From assembly GCF_014280435.1 (NCBI RefSeq), contig NZ_CP060388.1, positions 372,001-436,000 on the forward strand: a stretch of DNA of 64,000 nt, read 5' to 3'. Below are positions 32,892-42,477 of the stretch, one piece after another. The notes beneath the pieces are model-generated. The model saw nothing but the letters and a program-made list of their open reading frames with translations. It searched no databases and was not told the DNA's origin. The DNA is from Sphingobium sp. KCTC 72723. GTDB taxonomy: Bacteria; Pseudomonadota; Alphaproteobacteria; Sphingomonadales; Sphingomonadaceae. The first letter of the stretch is position 1; each line of letters starts with the position of its first letter. A program made the position numbers and the translations under genes.

Positions 32892-33278
32892 TTACCGGAT
32901 GGCGCTGCCCACGACCGCGCCGATCAGGCCGCTGGTGATGGCGATCATCACGGCGTCATTGCCCGAACGCACCCACTGATAACCGCGCGGCGGGGCCGAC
33001 AGGCGATAGTCGCGATAATTGTTCACGACGCGATAGTTGGTGGCATAGCGACGGTCGAAGCGCTGCCCCTTGGCCCAGCGGCGGGCCTGCGGCGTTGCCT
33101 TGCGCACGGTGGTCTTCTGCTTGATGACGGTGCGGCCATTGGGCTTTTCCTTGACCACGGTGCGGGTCACTTCCTGACGATGCTGGCCATTATAGTGCTG
33201 AGCCTGCGCCTGTGCGCTGACGATCGGGCTGGCGACCAGCGTCGTGGTGGCCAAGGCGATGAGAATTTTCTTGAACAT
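32892..33278 (-). CDS. RcnB-family periplasmic protein
   Basis: A 128-residue exported protein. A signal peptide (MFKKILIALATTTLVASPIVSAQA) is followed by a very basic region and the RcnB-like segment 'WAKGQRFDRRYATNYRVVNNYRDYRLSAPPRGYQWVRSGNDAVMIAITSGLIGAVV'. RcnB in enterics affects Ni/Co homeostasis; sphingomonads carry many such proteins of uncertain role. AGGAG lies 8 nt before the ATG at 33278. A motif TGTC..TGTAAC shared with two other envelope genes lies ~100 nt upstream, and a terminator follows the gene. Confidence 0.85.
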   Translation of the reverse strand: MFKKILIALATTTLVASPIVSAQAQAQHYNGQHRQEVTRTVVKEKPNGRTVIKQKTTVRKATPQARRWAKGQRFDRRYATNYRVVNNYRDYRLSAPPRGYQWVRSGNDAVMIAITSGLIGAVVGSAIR

Positions 33279-33379
33279 GTCTTTGCTCCTTTGCCTTGAT
33301 TTCGGGCGCCGTCTCTTTGGCGTCGAAGACTGGAATAGAACGCGCTTGTCGCGGGGATGTGTCATGGCAGGGCAAAGAA

Positions 33380-33395
33380 TGTCGGAAAATGTAAC
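33380..33395 (-). promoter_or_regulatory. Shared envelope-gene motif, site 1
   Basis: TGTCGGAAAATGTAAC (plus-strand reading), 102 nt before the RcnB-family start. It is 15/16 identical to the site at 34032 and 13/16 to 39127. The two TGT half-elements are 10 bp apart, as in OmpR-family direct-repeat sites. Confidence 0.55.
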
Positions 33396-33460
33396 AGATT
33401 GAAATTTAATCTGAATATTGGTTCAGGAAGCGGGGTGGGACGGCGCAAATAAAGCCGGTC

Positions 33461-33652
33461 CTCCCCTGGAAGGGGAGGGCTATCGCATATGAAAATACCC
33501 CGCGTTCAGTCGTCATGCTGAACTCGTTTCAGCATCCATTTCTCGTCACGAATAGCGGCTTTTCGGTCACGATGGATCCTGAAATAAATTCAGGATGACA
33601 TTGTAGGGATGAACAAAAGTCATATGCGATAGCCCTCCCCTGCAAGGGGAGG
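33461..33652. repeat. Dispersed intergenic palindromic repeat, copy C
   Basis: Left arm CTCCCCTGGAAGGGGAGGGC + TATCGCATATGA and right arm TCATATGCGATAGCCCTCCC + CTGCAAGGGGAGG enclose hairpins CATGCTGAACTCGTTTCAGCAT and GATCCTGAAATAAATTCAGGAT. It is the best-preserved outer palindrome of the family. Confidence 0.85.
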
Positions 33653-33704
33653 ATCGGCGTTGTTAGACATGGCAGTATAGGATTTGCAGGAAACCCGATC
33701 GCTC

Positions 33705-33742
33705 AAAAGAAAAGCCCCGGAAAGGGCGGTCCTTCCGGGGCT
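33705..33742 (-). terminator. Terminator of the small secreted-protein gene
   Basis: A perfect 10-bp stem AGCCCCGGAA / TTCCGGGGCT; on the minus strand it is followed by TTTTCTTTTG, 26 nt after the stop codon. Confidence 0.8.
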
Positions 33743-33768
33743 TTGCCATGACCAACATAGCGGGCGGT

Positions 33769-33942
33769 TCATTCGGGCAGCGGGGTCGCGGTCACGGTCA
33801 TGCGCGTCAGCAGGATGGGGTTGTGCTGTCCTTCGACGATCTGCGCCTGATCGGGTGCCTGCGCATCGACGGTGGCGAAGGGGGCAAGGCCCAGCGTGAG
33901 GACGAACAGGCTGGCGGCCATGCTCAGCAGGAGAGATTTCAT
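33769..33942 (-). CDS. Small secreted hypothetical protein
   Basis: A 57-residue protein: a signal peptide of ~27 residues (MKSLLLSMAASLFVLTLGLA, cleavage near VDA-QA) and a ~30-residue mature peptide rich in Gln, Thr and Pro. Family not recognised. Its leader can fold into a hairpin that covers the AGGG ribosome-binding site (33945-33989), and the motif TGTC..TGTAAC lies ~90 nt upstream. A strong terminator follows, which supports it as a real gene. Likely an envelope-stress-type small protein by context only. Confidence 0.6.
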   Translation of the reverse strand: MKSLLLSMAASLFVLTLGLAPFATVDAQAPDQAQIVEGQHNPILLTRMTVTATPLPE

Positions 33943-33944
33943 GA

Positions 33945-33989
33945 ATTGCCCTTTCTGCGGCACCAAAAGCAGCGCCGTGAAAGGGCAAT
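33945..33989 (-). promoter_or_regulatory. Hairpin covering the ribosome-binding site
   Basis: A perfect 11-bp stem (ATTGCCCTTTC with GAAAGGGCAAT) surrounds a 23-nt loop. The 3' arm contains the AGGG of the small secreted-protein gene and ends 3 nt before its ATG, so the stem would mask translation initiation. Confidence 0.55.
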
Positions 33990-34031
33990 AGGGGGAGAGT
34001 GTCGCAGCCATGTCCCCGTGCCGGGGAAGTT

Positions 34032-34047
34032 TGTCGGAAAGTGTAAC
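34032..34047 (-). promoter_or_regulatory. Shared envelope-gene motif, site 2
   Basis: TGTCGGAAAGTGTAAC (plus-strand reading), 90 nt before the small secreted-protein start. It differs from the 33380 site at one position. Confidence 0.55.
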
Positions 34048-34070
34048 GACGCGCCCTATTCGTGCCGCCC

Positions 34071-35276
34071 CTATTCGTGCCGCAACGCATCGATCGGATT
34101 GAGCGCGGCGGCGCGGCGGGCCGGGAAATAGCCGAACACGACCCCGATCGCGGCGGAAAACAGGAAAGCGATGATGTTGACCTTCAGGTCGAAGATAAAC
34201 GGCACCTGCATCAGCGGCGCGATGGCCAGCGTCGCGCCCAGCGCCAGCACCAGCCCGATGAGGCCGCCAAGGCAGGACAGCACGATCGCTTCGACCAGAA
34301 ACTGCAACAATACTTCGCGCGCGACTGCGCCGATGGCCAGGCGGATGCCGATTTCGCGGGTCCGCTCCGTCACCGACACCAGCATGATGTTCATGATGCC
34401 GATGCCGCCGACCAGCAGCGATATCGCCGCCACCGCGCCGACGATCTGCGTCAATATGGTGGTGGTGCCGGTCAGTGTGTCGCTGATCTGCTTGGTGTCG
34501 AACACGTTGAAATTATCGTCGCCGCCCGCCTTGATCTTGCGCCGTTCACGCATCAGTTCCTCAAGGCTGGCCTGCACGGTGGATGTGTCATAGGCATCGT
34601 CCACCGCGACCATGATCTGGCTGATGTCGCGGTCGCCAGTGAAGCGGCGCTGCACGAATTTGATCGGCATGACGACGACATCGTCCTGATCGCCAAAGCC
34701 GCCTTGCCCGCGCGTGGATAGCACGCCGATGATCTGGCACGACACGCCCTTGATCCGCATCCGCTTGCCCACCGGCTCATTGCCCTGGAACAGGTTGGTG
34801 CGCACGGTATTGCCGATGATGCAGACGGCGCGCCCGGCTTCTTCCTCATCGGGCATGAATAGCCGACCGTCGGCGACGGCCCATTGCTGAACCTGCGAAT
34901 AGGCCGATGTGGTGCCATAGACGGTGGTGGACCAGTTATTGCCTTCGTAAATGGCGGTACCGGTCGATTGCACCACGGGGGCGACGGCGCGGACGCCGGT
35001 CAGCTGATTTTCGATCGCGGTCAGGTCTGCGGGCTTGAAATCGGGCGGACGCGGCCCGCCGCCACCCCGGCCAAATCCCTGTCCGGGGCGCAATTGCAGG
35101 ACGTTGGCACCCAGCGAGCTGATCTGCTGCCGTACCGCTGCGGTGGCGCCATTGCCCAGCGTCACCATGGTCACGACGGCGGCGACGCCGATGATGATGC
35201 CCAGCGTGGTCAGGAAACTGCGCAATTTGTGCCGGTTGATCGCACGGAAGGCGAGGGTGATGGTGGTGCCTAACAT
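34071..35276 (-). CDS. MacB-type ABC transporter permease
   Basis: A 401-residue inner-membrane permease with the MacB/FtsX layout: an N-terminal helix ('ALTFLRSFLTTLGIIIGVAAVV'-like), a large periplasmic domain (~residues 45-270) and three C-terminal helices ending 'VVFGYFPARRAAALNPIDALRHE'. GAGGG lies 7 nt before the ATG at 35276. Unlike E. coli MacB, the ATPase is a separate gene 67 nt upstream. With the adaptor and TolC-type protein it forms a tripartite exporter of unknown substrate. Confidence 0.92.
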   Translation of the reverse strand: MLGTTITLAFRAINRHKLRSFLTTLGIIIGVAAVVTMVTLGNGATAAVRQQISSLGANVLQLRPGQGFGRGGGGPRPPDFKPADLTAIENQLTGVRAVAPVVQSTGTAIYEGNNWSTTVYGTTSAYSQVQQWAVADGRLFMPDEEEAGRAVCIIGNTVRTNLFQGNEPVGKRMRIKGVSCQIIGVLSTRGQGGFGDQDDVVVMPIKFVQRRFTGDRDISQIMVAVDDAYDTSTVQASLEELMRERRKIKAGGDDNFNVFDTKQISDTLTGTTTILTQIVGAVAAISLLVGGIGIMNIMLVSVTERTREIGIRLAIGAVAREVLLQFLVEAIVLSCLGGLIGLVLALGATLAIAPLMQVPFIFDLKVNIIAFLFSAAIGVVFGYFPARRAAALNPIDALRHE

Positions 35277-35301
35277 GGGACGCCCTCACGATAGTCCACA
35301 T

Positions 35302-35330
35302 CGTCATCCTGAAACACGTTCAGGATGACG
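35302..35330. repeat. Hairpin related to the dispersed repeat core
   Basis: CGTCATCCTGAA..TTCAGGATGACG is a 12-bp perfect stem with a 5-nt loop. It matches the inner hairpins of the dispersed repeats but lacks their outer arms. It lies between the ATPase and permease genes of the efflux operon. Confidence 0.65.
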
Positions 35331-35343
35331 GCATTGCGCGCAC

Positions 35344-36045
<702 letters not shown>

Positions 36046-36050
36046 TGCTC

Positions 36051-37556
36051 TTATGTCCCGCTCGGACGACCGGTGCCGCGCGTGTCGGCGGGCGCGACCG
36101 GCGCGGTTTCGGGTGCCTTGTCGCCGGAATTGCCCAATGCGTCGATGCTGGCGGGCTTGCCGTCCGCCGCCGGATTGCGCTGGCGGTCGCGGGCCTTGTC
36201 GCCGCCGTTCGCATTGCCATTCTGGTCCTCGGCCGGGGCTTCCTGCCCGGCGGCCAGTTGCCCGGTGATGACGCGCATCCCGGCTTTCAGGTCGCCGCCG
36301 CTGATGACGGTGCGCGCGCCGTCGCTGGCGCCGATCTTGACCTGCACCGCTTTGGGATTGCCATCCTCACCCAATATATAGACGGTCTGGCTGCTGCCTG
36401 CGCCGAAATTGACCTGCCGCGCATTGCCGCCGCGCCGCATACGCCCCCGCCCTGGCAGGACGCTGGTGATGCCGCCGCCCTGTTTGGCGGCGCTGGGCTT
36501 GAAGCGCAGCGCGCTGTTGGGGACGAGCAGGACGTTGCGCAATTCCTGCGTCACGATGTCCGCCGTTGCGGTCATGCCGGGGCGCAGCGTTTCGTCACGG
36601 TTATCGACCGTCAGCACGGCAGTATAGGCGACCACGGTGCCGGCAGTGCTGGTCGTCGTCGTGCTGGACGATGACGTGCTGCTGGCGTTGGAGCCGACAT
36701 TCACCCGGCTGACCGTGGCGGGGAAGGTGCGGCCGGGGAAGGCATCGACCGCGAAATTCGCGCTCTGGCCGTCCTTCACCTGACCCACATCGGCTTCATC
36801 GACCGACACTTCGACTTCCATCTGCGTCAGGTCTTCGGCCAGGGTGAACAGCACCGGCGCGTTGAGCGAGGCGGCGACCGTCTGCCCCGGTTCGATGTCG
36901 CGGGACAGGACGACGCCGTTTACCGGCGACACGATTTGCGCGATCGACAGGTTGGTCTGCGCCGACGAAAGTTGCGCGCGCGACACATCGACCTGCGCCT
37001 GTGCCGACCGCAGGGTGGCGACCGCGCCCTGATAGGTGGCGCGGGCGGAATCGATTTCGGTCTTGGCCGGCACCTTGCCGCCCGAAAGCTGGAACACGTT
37101 GAGTTGCCGGTCGAGCGTCGCCTTGGCCAGCGCGACCTGCGCCTGCGCCTGCGCGACGCTGGCTTGAGATGATGCGACCTGCGCCCGGTTCTGGTTCACG
37201 GTGTCGGTCAGGCGGCGGGTGTCCAGTTCGGCCAGCCGCTGCCCCTTGGTCACGCGGTCGTTCACATCGACATAGACGGCGATGATCTTGCCCGATTGCT
37301 CGGACCCCACATCCACCTGATTGACGGGTTTGAGGTTGCCGGTGGCGGATACTGAGACGGTCAGGTCGCCGGTGCGCACTTCGCGGGTCGCATAATTGGG
37401 CTTGTCGTCCCCGGCAAAGCAGCGCGACACCAGCAGGACGACGACCAGCAACAGGGCAAGCAATCCGCCCCGCACCGCCCATTTGCGCCATGGTTTGGCG
37501 GGCTTGGCCCCCAGAAATTCGTCCAGGGTCGGATCGGTGGTCATGTCATTGCTCAT
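36051..37556 (-). CDS. MacA-type periplasmic adaptor
   Basis: A 501-residue membrane-fusion protein. One N-terminal transmembrane helix ('GGLLALLLVVVLLVSRCFAG') is followed by a barrel-sandwich half ('GDLTVSVSATGNLKPVNQVDVGSEQSGKI'), a long coiled-coil hairpin (~residues 105-205), the second lipoyl half ('IVSPVNGVVLSRDIEPGQTV') and beta-barrel domains. The last ~60 residues are low-complexity (Gly/Pro/Ala/Asp), longer than usual. Its start overlaps the upstream TolC-like stop (ATGA). It links the ABC pump to the outer-membrane channel. Confidence 0.93.
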   Translation of the reverse strand: MSNDMTTDPTLDEFLGAKPAKPWRKWAVRGGLLALLLVVVLLVSRCFAGDDKPNYATREVRTGDLTVSVSATGNLKPVNQVDVGSEQSGKIIAVYVDVNDRVTKGQRLAELDTRRLTDTVNQNRAQVASSQASVAQAQAQVALAKATLDRQLNVFQLSGGKVPAKTEIDSARATYQGAVATLRSAQAQVDVSRAQLSSAQTNLSIAQIVSPVNGVVLSRDIEPGQTVAASLNAPVLFTLAEDLTQMEVEVSVDEADVGQVKDGQSANFAVDAFPGRTFPATVSRVNVGSNASSTSSSSTTTTSTAGTVVAYTAVLTVDNRDETLRPGMTATADIVTQELRNVLLVPNSALRFKPSAAKQGGGITSVLPGRGRMRRGGNARQVNFGAGSSQTVYILGEDGNPKAVQVKIGASDGARTVISGGDLKAGMRVITGQLAAGQEAPAEDQNGNANGGDKARDRQRNPAADGKPASIDALGNSGDKAPETAPVAPADTRGTGRPSGT

Positions 37557-39010
37557 GATTTTTGTTCATCCGGGCGGGTATCCATGCTCTGCCAGCCGCC
37601 ACCCAGCGCATTGTAAAGCTGGGCAATGGCCAGAACCTCGTCGGATTGCGCCGAAGCGAGGCTGTTGCGGGCGTTCAAAAGAGTGGTTTCGCTGTTCGAC
37701 AGCGTCTGGAAATCGGTCAGCCCCGCCTGATACTGGCTGCGCGCCAGAATCGCGGCATTGTTCGACGCATCAAAAGCGATGGCGAACTGCGCCTTGCGGG
37801 TCCGCGCGGCGGCCAGCGCAGCCATCGCATTCTCGACATCCTCCAGCGCGGTCAGCACATTCTTCTTATAGGTGGCGAAGGCAGCGTCGGTGCCAGCCTT
37901 TTGCGACCGGACCTGAGAGGCGAGGCGGCCACCGTCGAATATGGTCTGCGCCACATTGGCGAATACGCCGCCAGTAATCAGGCTGAACAGATTCTTGAAC
38001 GCATTTGACGTGGTGCCGATGTTGCCGCTGATGCCGAGCGAGGGATAAAGCTGCGCCTGCGCCACGCCGATCCGCGCAGTCGCGGCGGCCAGCCCGCGTT
38101 CGGCGCTGCGTATGTCGGGCCGCTGGCGCAGCGTGTCGGCGGGGATGCCGGTGGCGATCTGCGGCGCGGCGACGGGGATGGGGGCGGGTGTTTCGAGCGT
38201 GCGGGTCGCGTCGCCCGGTGCCTGCCCGGTCAGCACCGCGATGCGGTTCAAACTGCCGCGCAGGCCCGATTCCAGTTGGGGGATCGACGCGCTGGTCTGC
38301 GCCAGTTGGGCGCGCGCCTGCTGCTCGTCCAGTGAGGACACAAGGCCCGCCTGCAACCGCCAGCGGGCAATGTCATAATTATCCTGCTGCACGCCCACGC
38401 TTTGCCGGGCGATGCGCAACTGTTCCTGCGCCAGCCGCGCCTGCACATAGTTGGTGACGAGTTCGGATATGATCGTCATCCGCACGGTGGCAAGGTCGTA
38501 ACCCGATGCGGCAAGGTCCGCCCGCGCGGCTTCCGCCCCGCGCGACAATTCGCCGAACAGGTCGACCTGCCAGCTTGCATTCGCATTGGCCGAATAGCTG
38601 CTCGACCAGTTGCTGGAGCCGAGCGCGATCACATTGCCGCTGCTGTCGGTGCGGGTGCCTCCAGCCTGGCTGCGGTAATTTTTGCCGCCGCTGCCCGATC
38701 CGCTGATCTGGGGCAGGAAGGATGCGTTCGCCTGGGCCAGGGATTCGCGTGCCTGCCGCAACCGGGCCTGCGCCGCCACGATGTCGAGGTTGTTGGCCAC
38801 CGCCGCATCGACCAGCGCGCTGAGCGCGGGATCGTTGAGCCGCGTCCACCATTGCGCCAGCGCGGCGTCATCCTGCGCCACGCTATCGCCACCACTATAG
38901 GTCGCGGGGATGCCCAGAGCGGCGGCCTGTGGCGGGCGATAGTCCGGCCCCGCCGCGCAGGCGGACAGGGTCAGCGCCGTCCCGGCAATCCATGCAATGC
39001 GATATCGCAC
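37553..39010 (-). CDS. TolC-family outer-membrane efflux lipoprotein
   Basis: A 485-residue NodT-type outer-membrane factor. The signal peptide ends in the lipobox 'LTLSAC-A' with the lipidated Cys near residue 18. Two OEP repeats follow, with the typical 'YSANANASWQVDLFGELSRGAEAARADLAASGYDLATVRMTIISELVTNYVQAR'. The start codon is GTG at 39010 with AGGAAAAG upstream. First gene of the efflux operon; the shared TGTC..TGTAAC motif lies ~117 nt before it. Confidence 0.93.
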   Translation of the reverse strand: MRYRIAWIAGTALTLSACAAGPDYRPPQAAALGIPATYSGGDSVAQDDAALAQWWTRLNDPALSALVDAAVANNLDIVAAQARLRQARESLAQANASFLPQISGSGSGGKNYRSQAGGTRTDSSGNVIALGSSNWSSSYSANANASWQVDLFGELSRGAEAARADLAASGYDLATVRMTIISELVTNYVQARLAQEQLRIARQSVGVQQDNYDIARWRLQAGLVSSLDEQQARAQLAQTSASIPQLESGLRGSLNRIAVLTGQAPGDATRTLETPAPIPVAAPQIATGIPADTLRQRPDIRSAERGLAAATARIGVAQAQLYPSLGISGNIGTTSNAFKNLFSLITGGVFANVAQTIFDGGRLASQVRSQKAGTDAAFATYKKNVLTALEDVENAMAALAAARTRKAQFAIAFDASNNAAILARSQYQAGLTDFQTLSNSETTLLNARNSLASAQSDEVLAIAQLYNALGGGWQSMDTRPDEQKS

Positions 39011-39126
39011 CTTTTCCTAACACTCCGTCATCGTTAAAGGGGCGGCCACGCTGCCCCCAAGGGAAGGGGGGCGGGAGACGTTCGCCCCTGCCTGCTACAG
39101 GGGCGTGTATGGCTCAACGCCATTTA

Positions 39127-39142
39127 TGTCTCAAAGTGTAAC
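39127..39142 (-). promoter_or_regulatory. Shared envelope-gene motif, site 3
   Basis: TGTCTCAAAGTGTAAC (plus-strand reading), 117 nt before the TolC-like start. It is 14/16 identical to the 34032 site, with the same 10-bp spacing of TGT elements. It lies in the gap divergent with fabD. Confidence 0.5.
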
Positions 39143-39191
39143 ATGTTTGAAATCGCGCGCTTTTTTCGCGCGGATGGTCAGGGGATGAACG

Positions 39192-40127
39192 ATGCGGGCT
39201 TTTCTTTTTCCGGGGCAGGGCAGCCAGTCCGTGGGCATGGGCAAGGCTTTGGCCGACGCCAGCCCCGCCGCGCGCGAACTGTTTCAGGAAGTCGATGACG
39301 CGCTGGGCCAGAACCTGTTCCGCATCATGGTGGAAGGGCCGGACAGCGACCTGTTGCTGACCGAAAATGCGCAGCCCGCGATCATGGCCAATGCGCTCGC
39401 CACCTTGCGGGTGATGCAGAAGGAAGGCGGCTTTTCGCTCAGCGAGAAGGGCGATTATGTCGCGGGCCATAGCCTTGGCGAATATAGCGCGCTGTGCGCG
39501 GTCGAAGCGTTCGACATCGGCACCACCGCGCGTCTGCTCAAGCTGCGCGGGCGCGCGATGCAGGCCGCTGTGCCGGTCGGCGAAGGCGCGATGGCGGCGT
39601 TGCTGGGTGCGGACATCGAAAAGGCGCAGGCGCTGGCCGATGCCGCCGCGCAGGGCGAAGTCTGCACCGTCGCCAACGACAATGACCCCAGCCAGGTCGT
39701 GATTTCGGGCCATCGTGGCGCGATCGAACGGGCCATCGCTCTGGTCAAGGATCATGGCATCAAGCGCGGCGTTCTGCTGCCGGTATCGGCACCCTTCCAT
39801 TGCCCGCTGATGCAGCCTGCTGCGGACGCGATGGCGGAGGCGCTGGCGAAAGTGACGATCCAGTCGCCGCTGCTGCCGGTCTATGCCAATGTGCTGGCCG
39901 CGCCGATCGCCGACCCGGACGATATTCGCGCGCGGCTGGTCGAACAAGTGACGGGCCGGGTGCGCTGGCGCGAATCCGTCGCCGCCATGTGGGACGCGGG
40001 CGTGACCGATTTCGTCGAACTGGGCGGCAAGGTGCTGGGACCGATGGTCAAGCGCATCGCTCCCGACGCGACTGTGCGCAGCATCATGACGATGGACGAC
40101 ATCGAAGCCGCACTAGGGGCGTTCTGA
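39192..40127 (+). CDS. fabD: Malonyl-CoA:ACP transacylase
   Basis: A 311-residue cytosolic enzyme moving malonyl groups from CoA to ACP for fatty-acid synthesis. 'FLFPGQGSQSVGMG' opens the fold. The Ser nucleophile is in 'VAGHSLGEYSALCA' and the partner His is in 'VSAPFHCPLMQPAA'. AGGGG precedes the ATG by ~7 nt. First of the fab cluster (fabD-fabG-acpP-fabF) that ends with mltG. Confidence 0.96.
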   Translation: MRAFLFPGQGSQSVGMGKALADASPAARELFQEVDDALGQNLFRIMVEGPDSDLLLTENAQPAIMANALATLRVMQKEGGFSLSEKGDYVAGHSLGEYSALCAVEAFDIGTTARLLKLRGRAMQAAVPVGEGAMAALLGADIEKAQALADAAAQGEVCTVANDNDPSQVVISGHRGAIERAIALVKDHGIKRGVLLPVSAPFHCPLMQPAADAMAEALAKVTIQSPLLPVYANVLAAPIADPDDIRARLVEQVTGRVRWRESVAAMWDAGVTDFVELGGKVLGPMVKRIAPDATVRSIMTMDDIEAALGAF

Positions 40128-40169
40128 ACATTTTGCGCCTCTGCGCGAACCGAACTGATGGAGTAAAAT

Positions 40170-40910
40170 ATGTTCGACCTTACAGGCATGACCGCGCTGG
40201 TGACTGGCGCTTCGGGGGGGATCGGCTCTGAAATCGCGCGGTCGCTGGCGGCGCAGGGGGCGACGCTGGCGCTGTCGGGCAGCAATGAGGACAAGCTCAA
40301 GGCGTTTGCGGCGGAACTGGGCGGGGATCATAAGACGCTCGTGTGCAACCTGTCCGACCCTGCATCAGTCGATGCGCTGGTGCCGCAGGCCGTGGAAGCG
40401 CTGGGCGGGCGGATCGACATTCTGGTCAACAATGCTGGCGTGACCCGCGACAACCTGATCCTGCGCATGAAGGATGAGGAATGGATGAGCGTCATCGCCA
40501 TCAATCTGGAAGCTGCGTTCCGCCTGTGCCGCGCGGCGGCCAAGCCGATGATGAAGCAGCGTTTTGGCCGCATCATTTCCATCACGTCGGTCGTGGGCGT
40601 CACTGGTAATCCGGGCCAGTCCAACTATTGCGCGTCTAAGGCAGGCATCATCGGCATGTCCAAATCGCTGGGTCAGGAACTGGCCAGCCGGGGCATCACG
40701 GTGAATTGCGTCGCGCCCGGCTTCATCCGTTCGGCCATGACCGATGCGCTGAATGACGTGCAGAAGGGCGCGATCCTTCAGAAAATCCCGGTCGGCGATT
40801 TGGGCGATGGCGCGGACATCGGCGCGGCGGTCGTCTATCTGGCGAGCAAGGAAGCGGGTTATGTCAACGGTCAGACGCTGCATGTGAACGGCGGCATGGC
40901 CATGATATAA
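40170..40910 (+). CDS. fabG: 3-oxoacyl-ACP reductase
   Basis: A 246-residue NADPH-dependent SDR reducing 3-oxoacyl-ACP. It has the cofactor loop 'ALVTGASGGIGSEIARSLA', 'ILVNNAGVTRDNLILRMKDEEW' and the catalytic Ser-Tyr-Lys in 'ISITSVVGVTGNPGQSNYCASKAG'. GGAG lies 6 nt before the ATG. It follows fabD by 42 nt and is probably co-transcribed. Confidence 0.96.
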   Translation: MFDLTGMTALVTGASGGIGSEIARSLAAQGATLALSGSNEDKLKAFAAELGGDHKTLVCNLSDPASVDALVPQAVEALGGRIDILVNNAGVTRDNLILRMKDEEWMSVIAINLEAAFRLCRAAAKPMMKQRFGRIISITSVVGVTGNPGQSNYCASKAGIIGMSKSLGQELASRGITVNCVAPGFIRSAMTDALNDVQKGAILQKIPVGDLGDGADIGAAVVYLASKEAGYVNGQTLHVNGGMAMI

Positions 40911-41041
40911 GGATAGGCCGATATTTCACCCAGGCTGGGCTGCAAATACCATCCTTCTGCGCTTCCGGTGCTCACGTGCTTTATGCACGCTGCGCGCCGG
41001 TTCTCGAAAGACGGCATTTTCGCCTCAGCCTGAGCGAAATC

Positions 41042-42283
41042 TCAACCTATCCTCACCTTGGAATATTTCAGTCCAAAACGCCCAAGCGCCGCATCCATCA
41101 GCACCGCGCGCCGGGTCGCCAGCGCCAGCACGGCGATGGCGGCGATCAGGTTCACTGGCACATGGGTCATTTCCGACACGGCCCTGCCGAACAGCGGCGC
41201 GATCCACGCATAGGCAAGCCAACTGGCTTCCCACCGGAGCGCGCCGCGTTTGGCCATGTCCGCCGCCATGAAGGCGATGGCGACGCCCAGCAGCACGAAG
41301 TCGTAATCCAGCACATAGGGGGTGCAGAGCAGCGCCGCGCTCAGTGCCGCCGCGCCACGCACTGCCATCGACCCGTGCCGGGCGACCAGTGCGGCCATCA
41401 GGATCGCGCCCGCCGTGACGATGGCCTGCACAGCATAGGCCAGCGGAATCGAACCGCCCCACTGGCGGATCGCGGCGAAGGGACTCTGGATCTTCTCCCA
41501 CCCCGTCGCGCCCGCTTCGATGATGATATGCTGCGTCAATGGCAGCGAATCGAGGAACGCGCGCCACACTGGCCAGCCCCAGATCGCCAGCGTCAGCAGG
41601 CACAGCACGGTCACGGTCAGCCCAGCCGACGCGAACGCGCGCATGTTGCCGCGCGCCAGAAGCAGCACCGGGATCAGCACGGCAAATTGCGGTTTGTAGA
41701 CCAGCGCGCCCAGCAGCATCCCCGCCACCCATGGCCGCCGGTCGAGCAGCAACATGCCCCCGCCCAGCAGGCTGGCGGTCAGGAACGCATTTTGCCCATG
41801 GCCCAGGCACACCAGCACCACCGGCGCGCCCAGCGCGACCAATAGGGCATCGCGATCATCGGGCAATATCCGCCGCACCAGCAACAGCGCCAGCGCCAGC
41901 GACAGCCCCTGCCAAAGCAGCAGTGCGACCACATAGGGAAATTGCGCCAGCAGCGTGGCGATGATCAGGAAGGGCGGGGGATAGTGCCAGCCATAGAAGG
42001 GAATCGCGCTGTCATGATGGACCTGTTTCTGGACTTCATGCTGCGTTGGCCAGTCCCATGCGGCGGGCGCGCGGCCATGATCGGCCATCCATCCCGCCGT
42101 CCACACGTTGGAAAAGTCCGTCCCCAGCGGACGTCCCAGCGAATCCACCGTGCCATGGGCCGTCGCAAACAGATAGACGAGGCCTATGATAGTCGCCGCA
42201 AACACCAGCCATGCGGTCAGCCGGACCCGTGCGCGCGTGACGAAACGATCTGGGGAAGCAACCATGGCCATGGCGTCGTCCAT
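41042..42283 (-). CDS. Glycosyltransferase family 87 membrane protein
   Basis: A 413-residue polytopic membrane protein with about 9-10 helices. 'GTDFSNVWTAGWMADHG' near residue 55 holds the Asp typical of the GT87/DUF2029 family, which use polyprenyl-phosphate sugars in the periplasm. 'YGWHYPPPFLIIATLLAQFPYVVALLLWQ' is another family segment. It is inserted antisense between fabG and acpP, interrupting the usual fab order. Start choice is uncertain between ATGs at 42283 and 42271. Acceptor unknown. Confidence 0.82.
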   Translation of the reverse strand: MDDAMAMVASPDRFVTRARVRLTAWLVFAATIIGLVYLFATAHGTVDSLGRPLGTDFSNVWTAGWMADHGRAPAAWDWPTQHEVQKQVHHDSAIPFYGWHYPPPFLIIATLLAQFPYVVALLLWQGLSLALALLLVRRILPDDRDALLVALGAPVVLVCLGHGQNAFLTASLLGGGMLLLDRRPWVAGMLLGALVYKPQFAVLIPVLLLARGNMRAFASAGLTVTVLCLLTLAIWGWPVWRAFLDSLPLTQHIIIEAGATGWEKIQSPFAAIRQWGGSIPLAYAVQAIVTAGAILMAALVARHGSMAVRGAAALSAALLCTPYVLDYDFVLLGVAIAFMAADMAKRGALRWEASWLAYAWIAPLFGRAVSEMTHVPVNLIAAIAVLALATRRAVLMDAALGRFGLKYSKVRIG

Positions 42284-42477
42284 CGCACAAGCGGCTGAAA
42301 TTCTGGTTAATGGGTGGCTGTCATGGCCCGCCCTTGTCGCTTTTGTTGCCTCATCATGGCCAGATATGATTGAAAGGGGCTTGGCTGCCTTGCCTCTTGC
42401 CTCTATCGGAGCTTGGCACTAGGGCTGCCTTAACGGTTGTTCAGACCACCAACGATACCAGTCAAGAAGGACCACTC

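Larger units (their letters stand above)
33279..33768. other. Intergenic region with motif, repeat copy C and terminator
   Basis: No gene is supported in this 490-nt gap. It holds the upstream region of the RcnB gene with the shared motif at 33380-33395, dispersed repeat copy C (33461-33652) and the terminator of the small secreted-protein gene (33705-33742). Confidence 0.6.
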
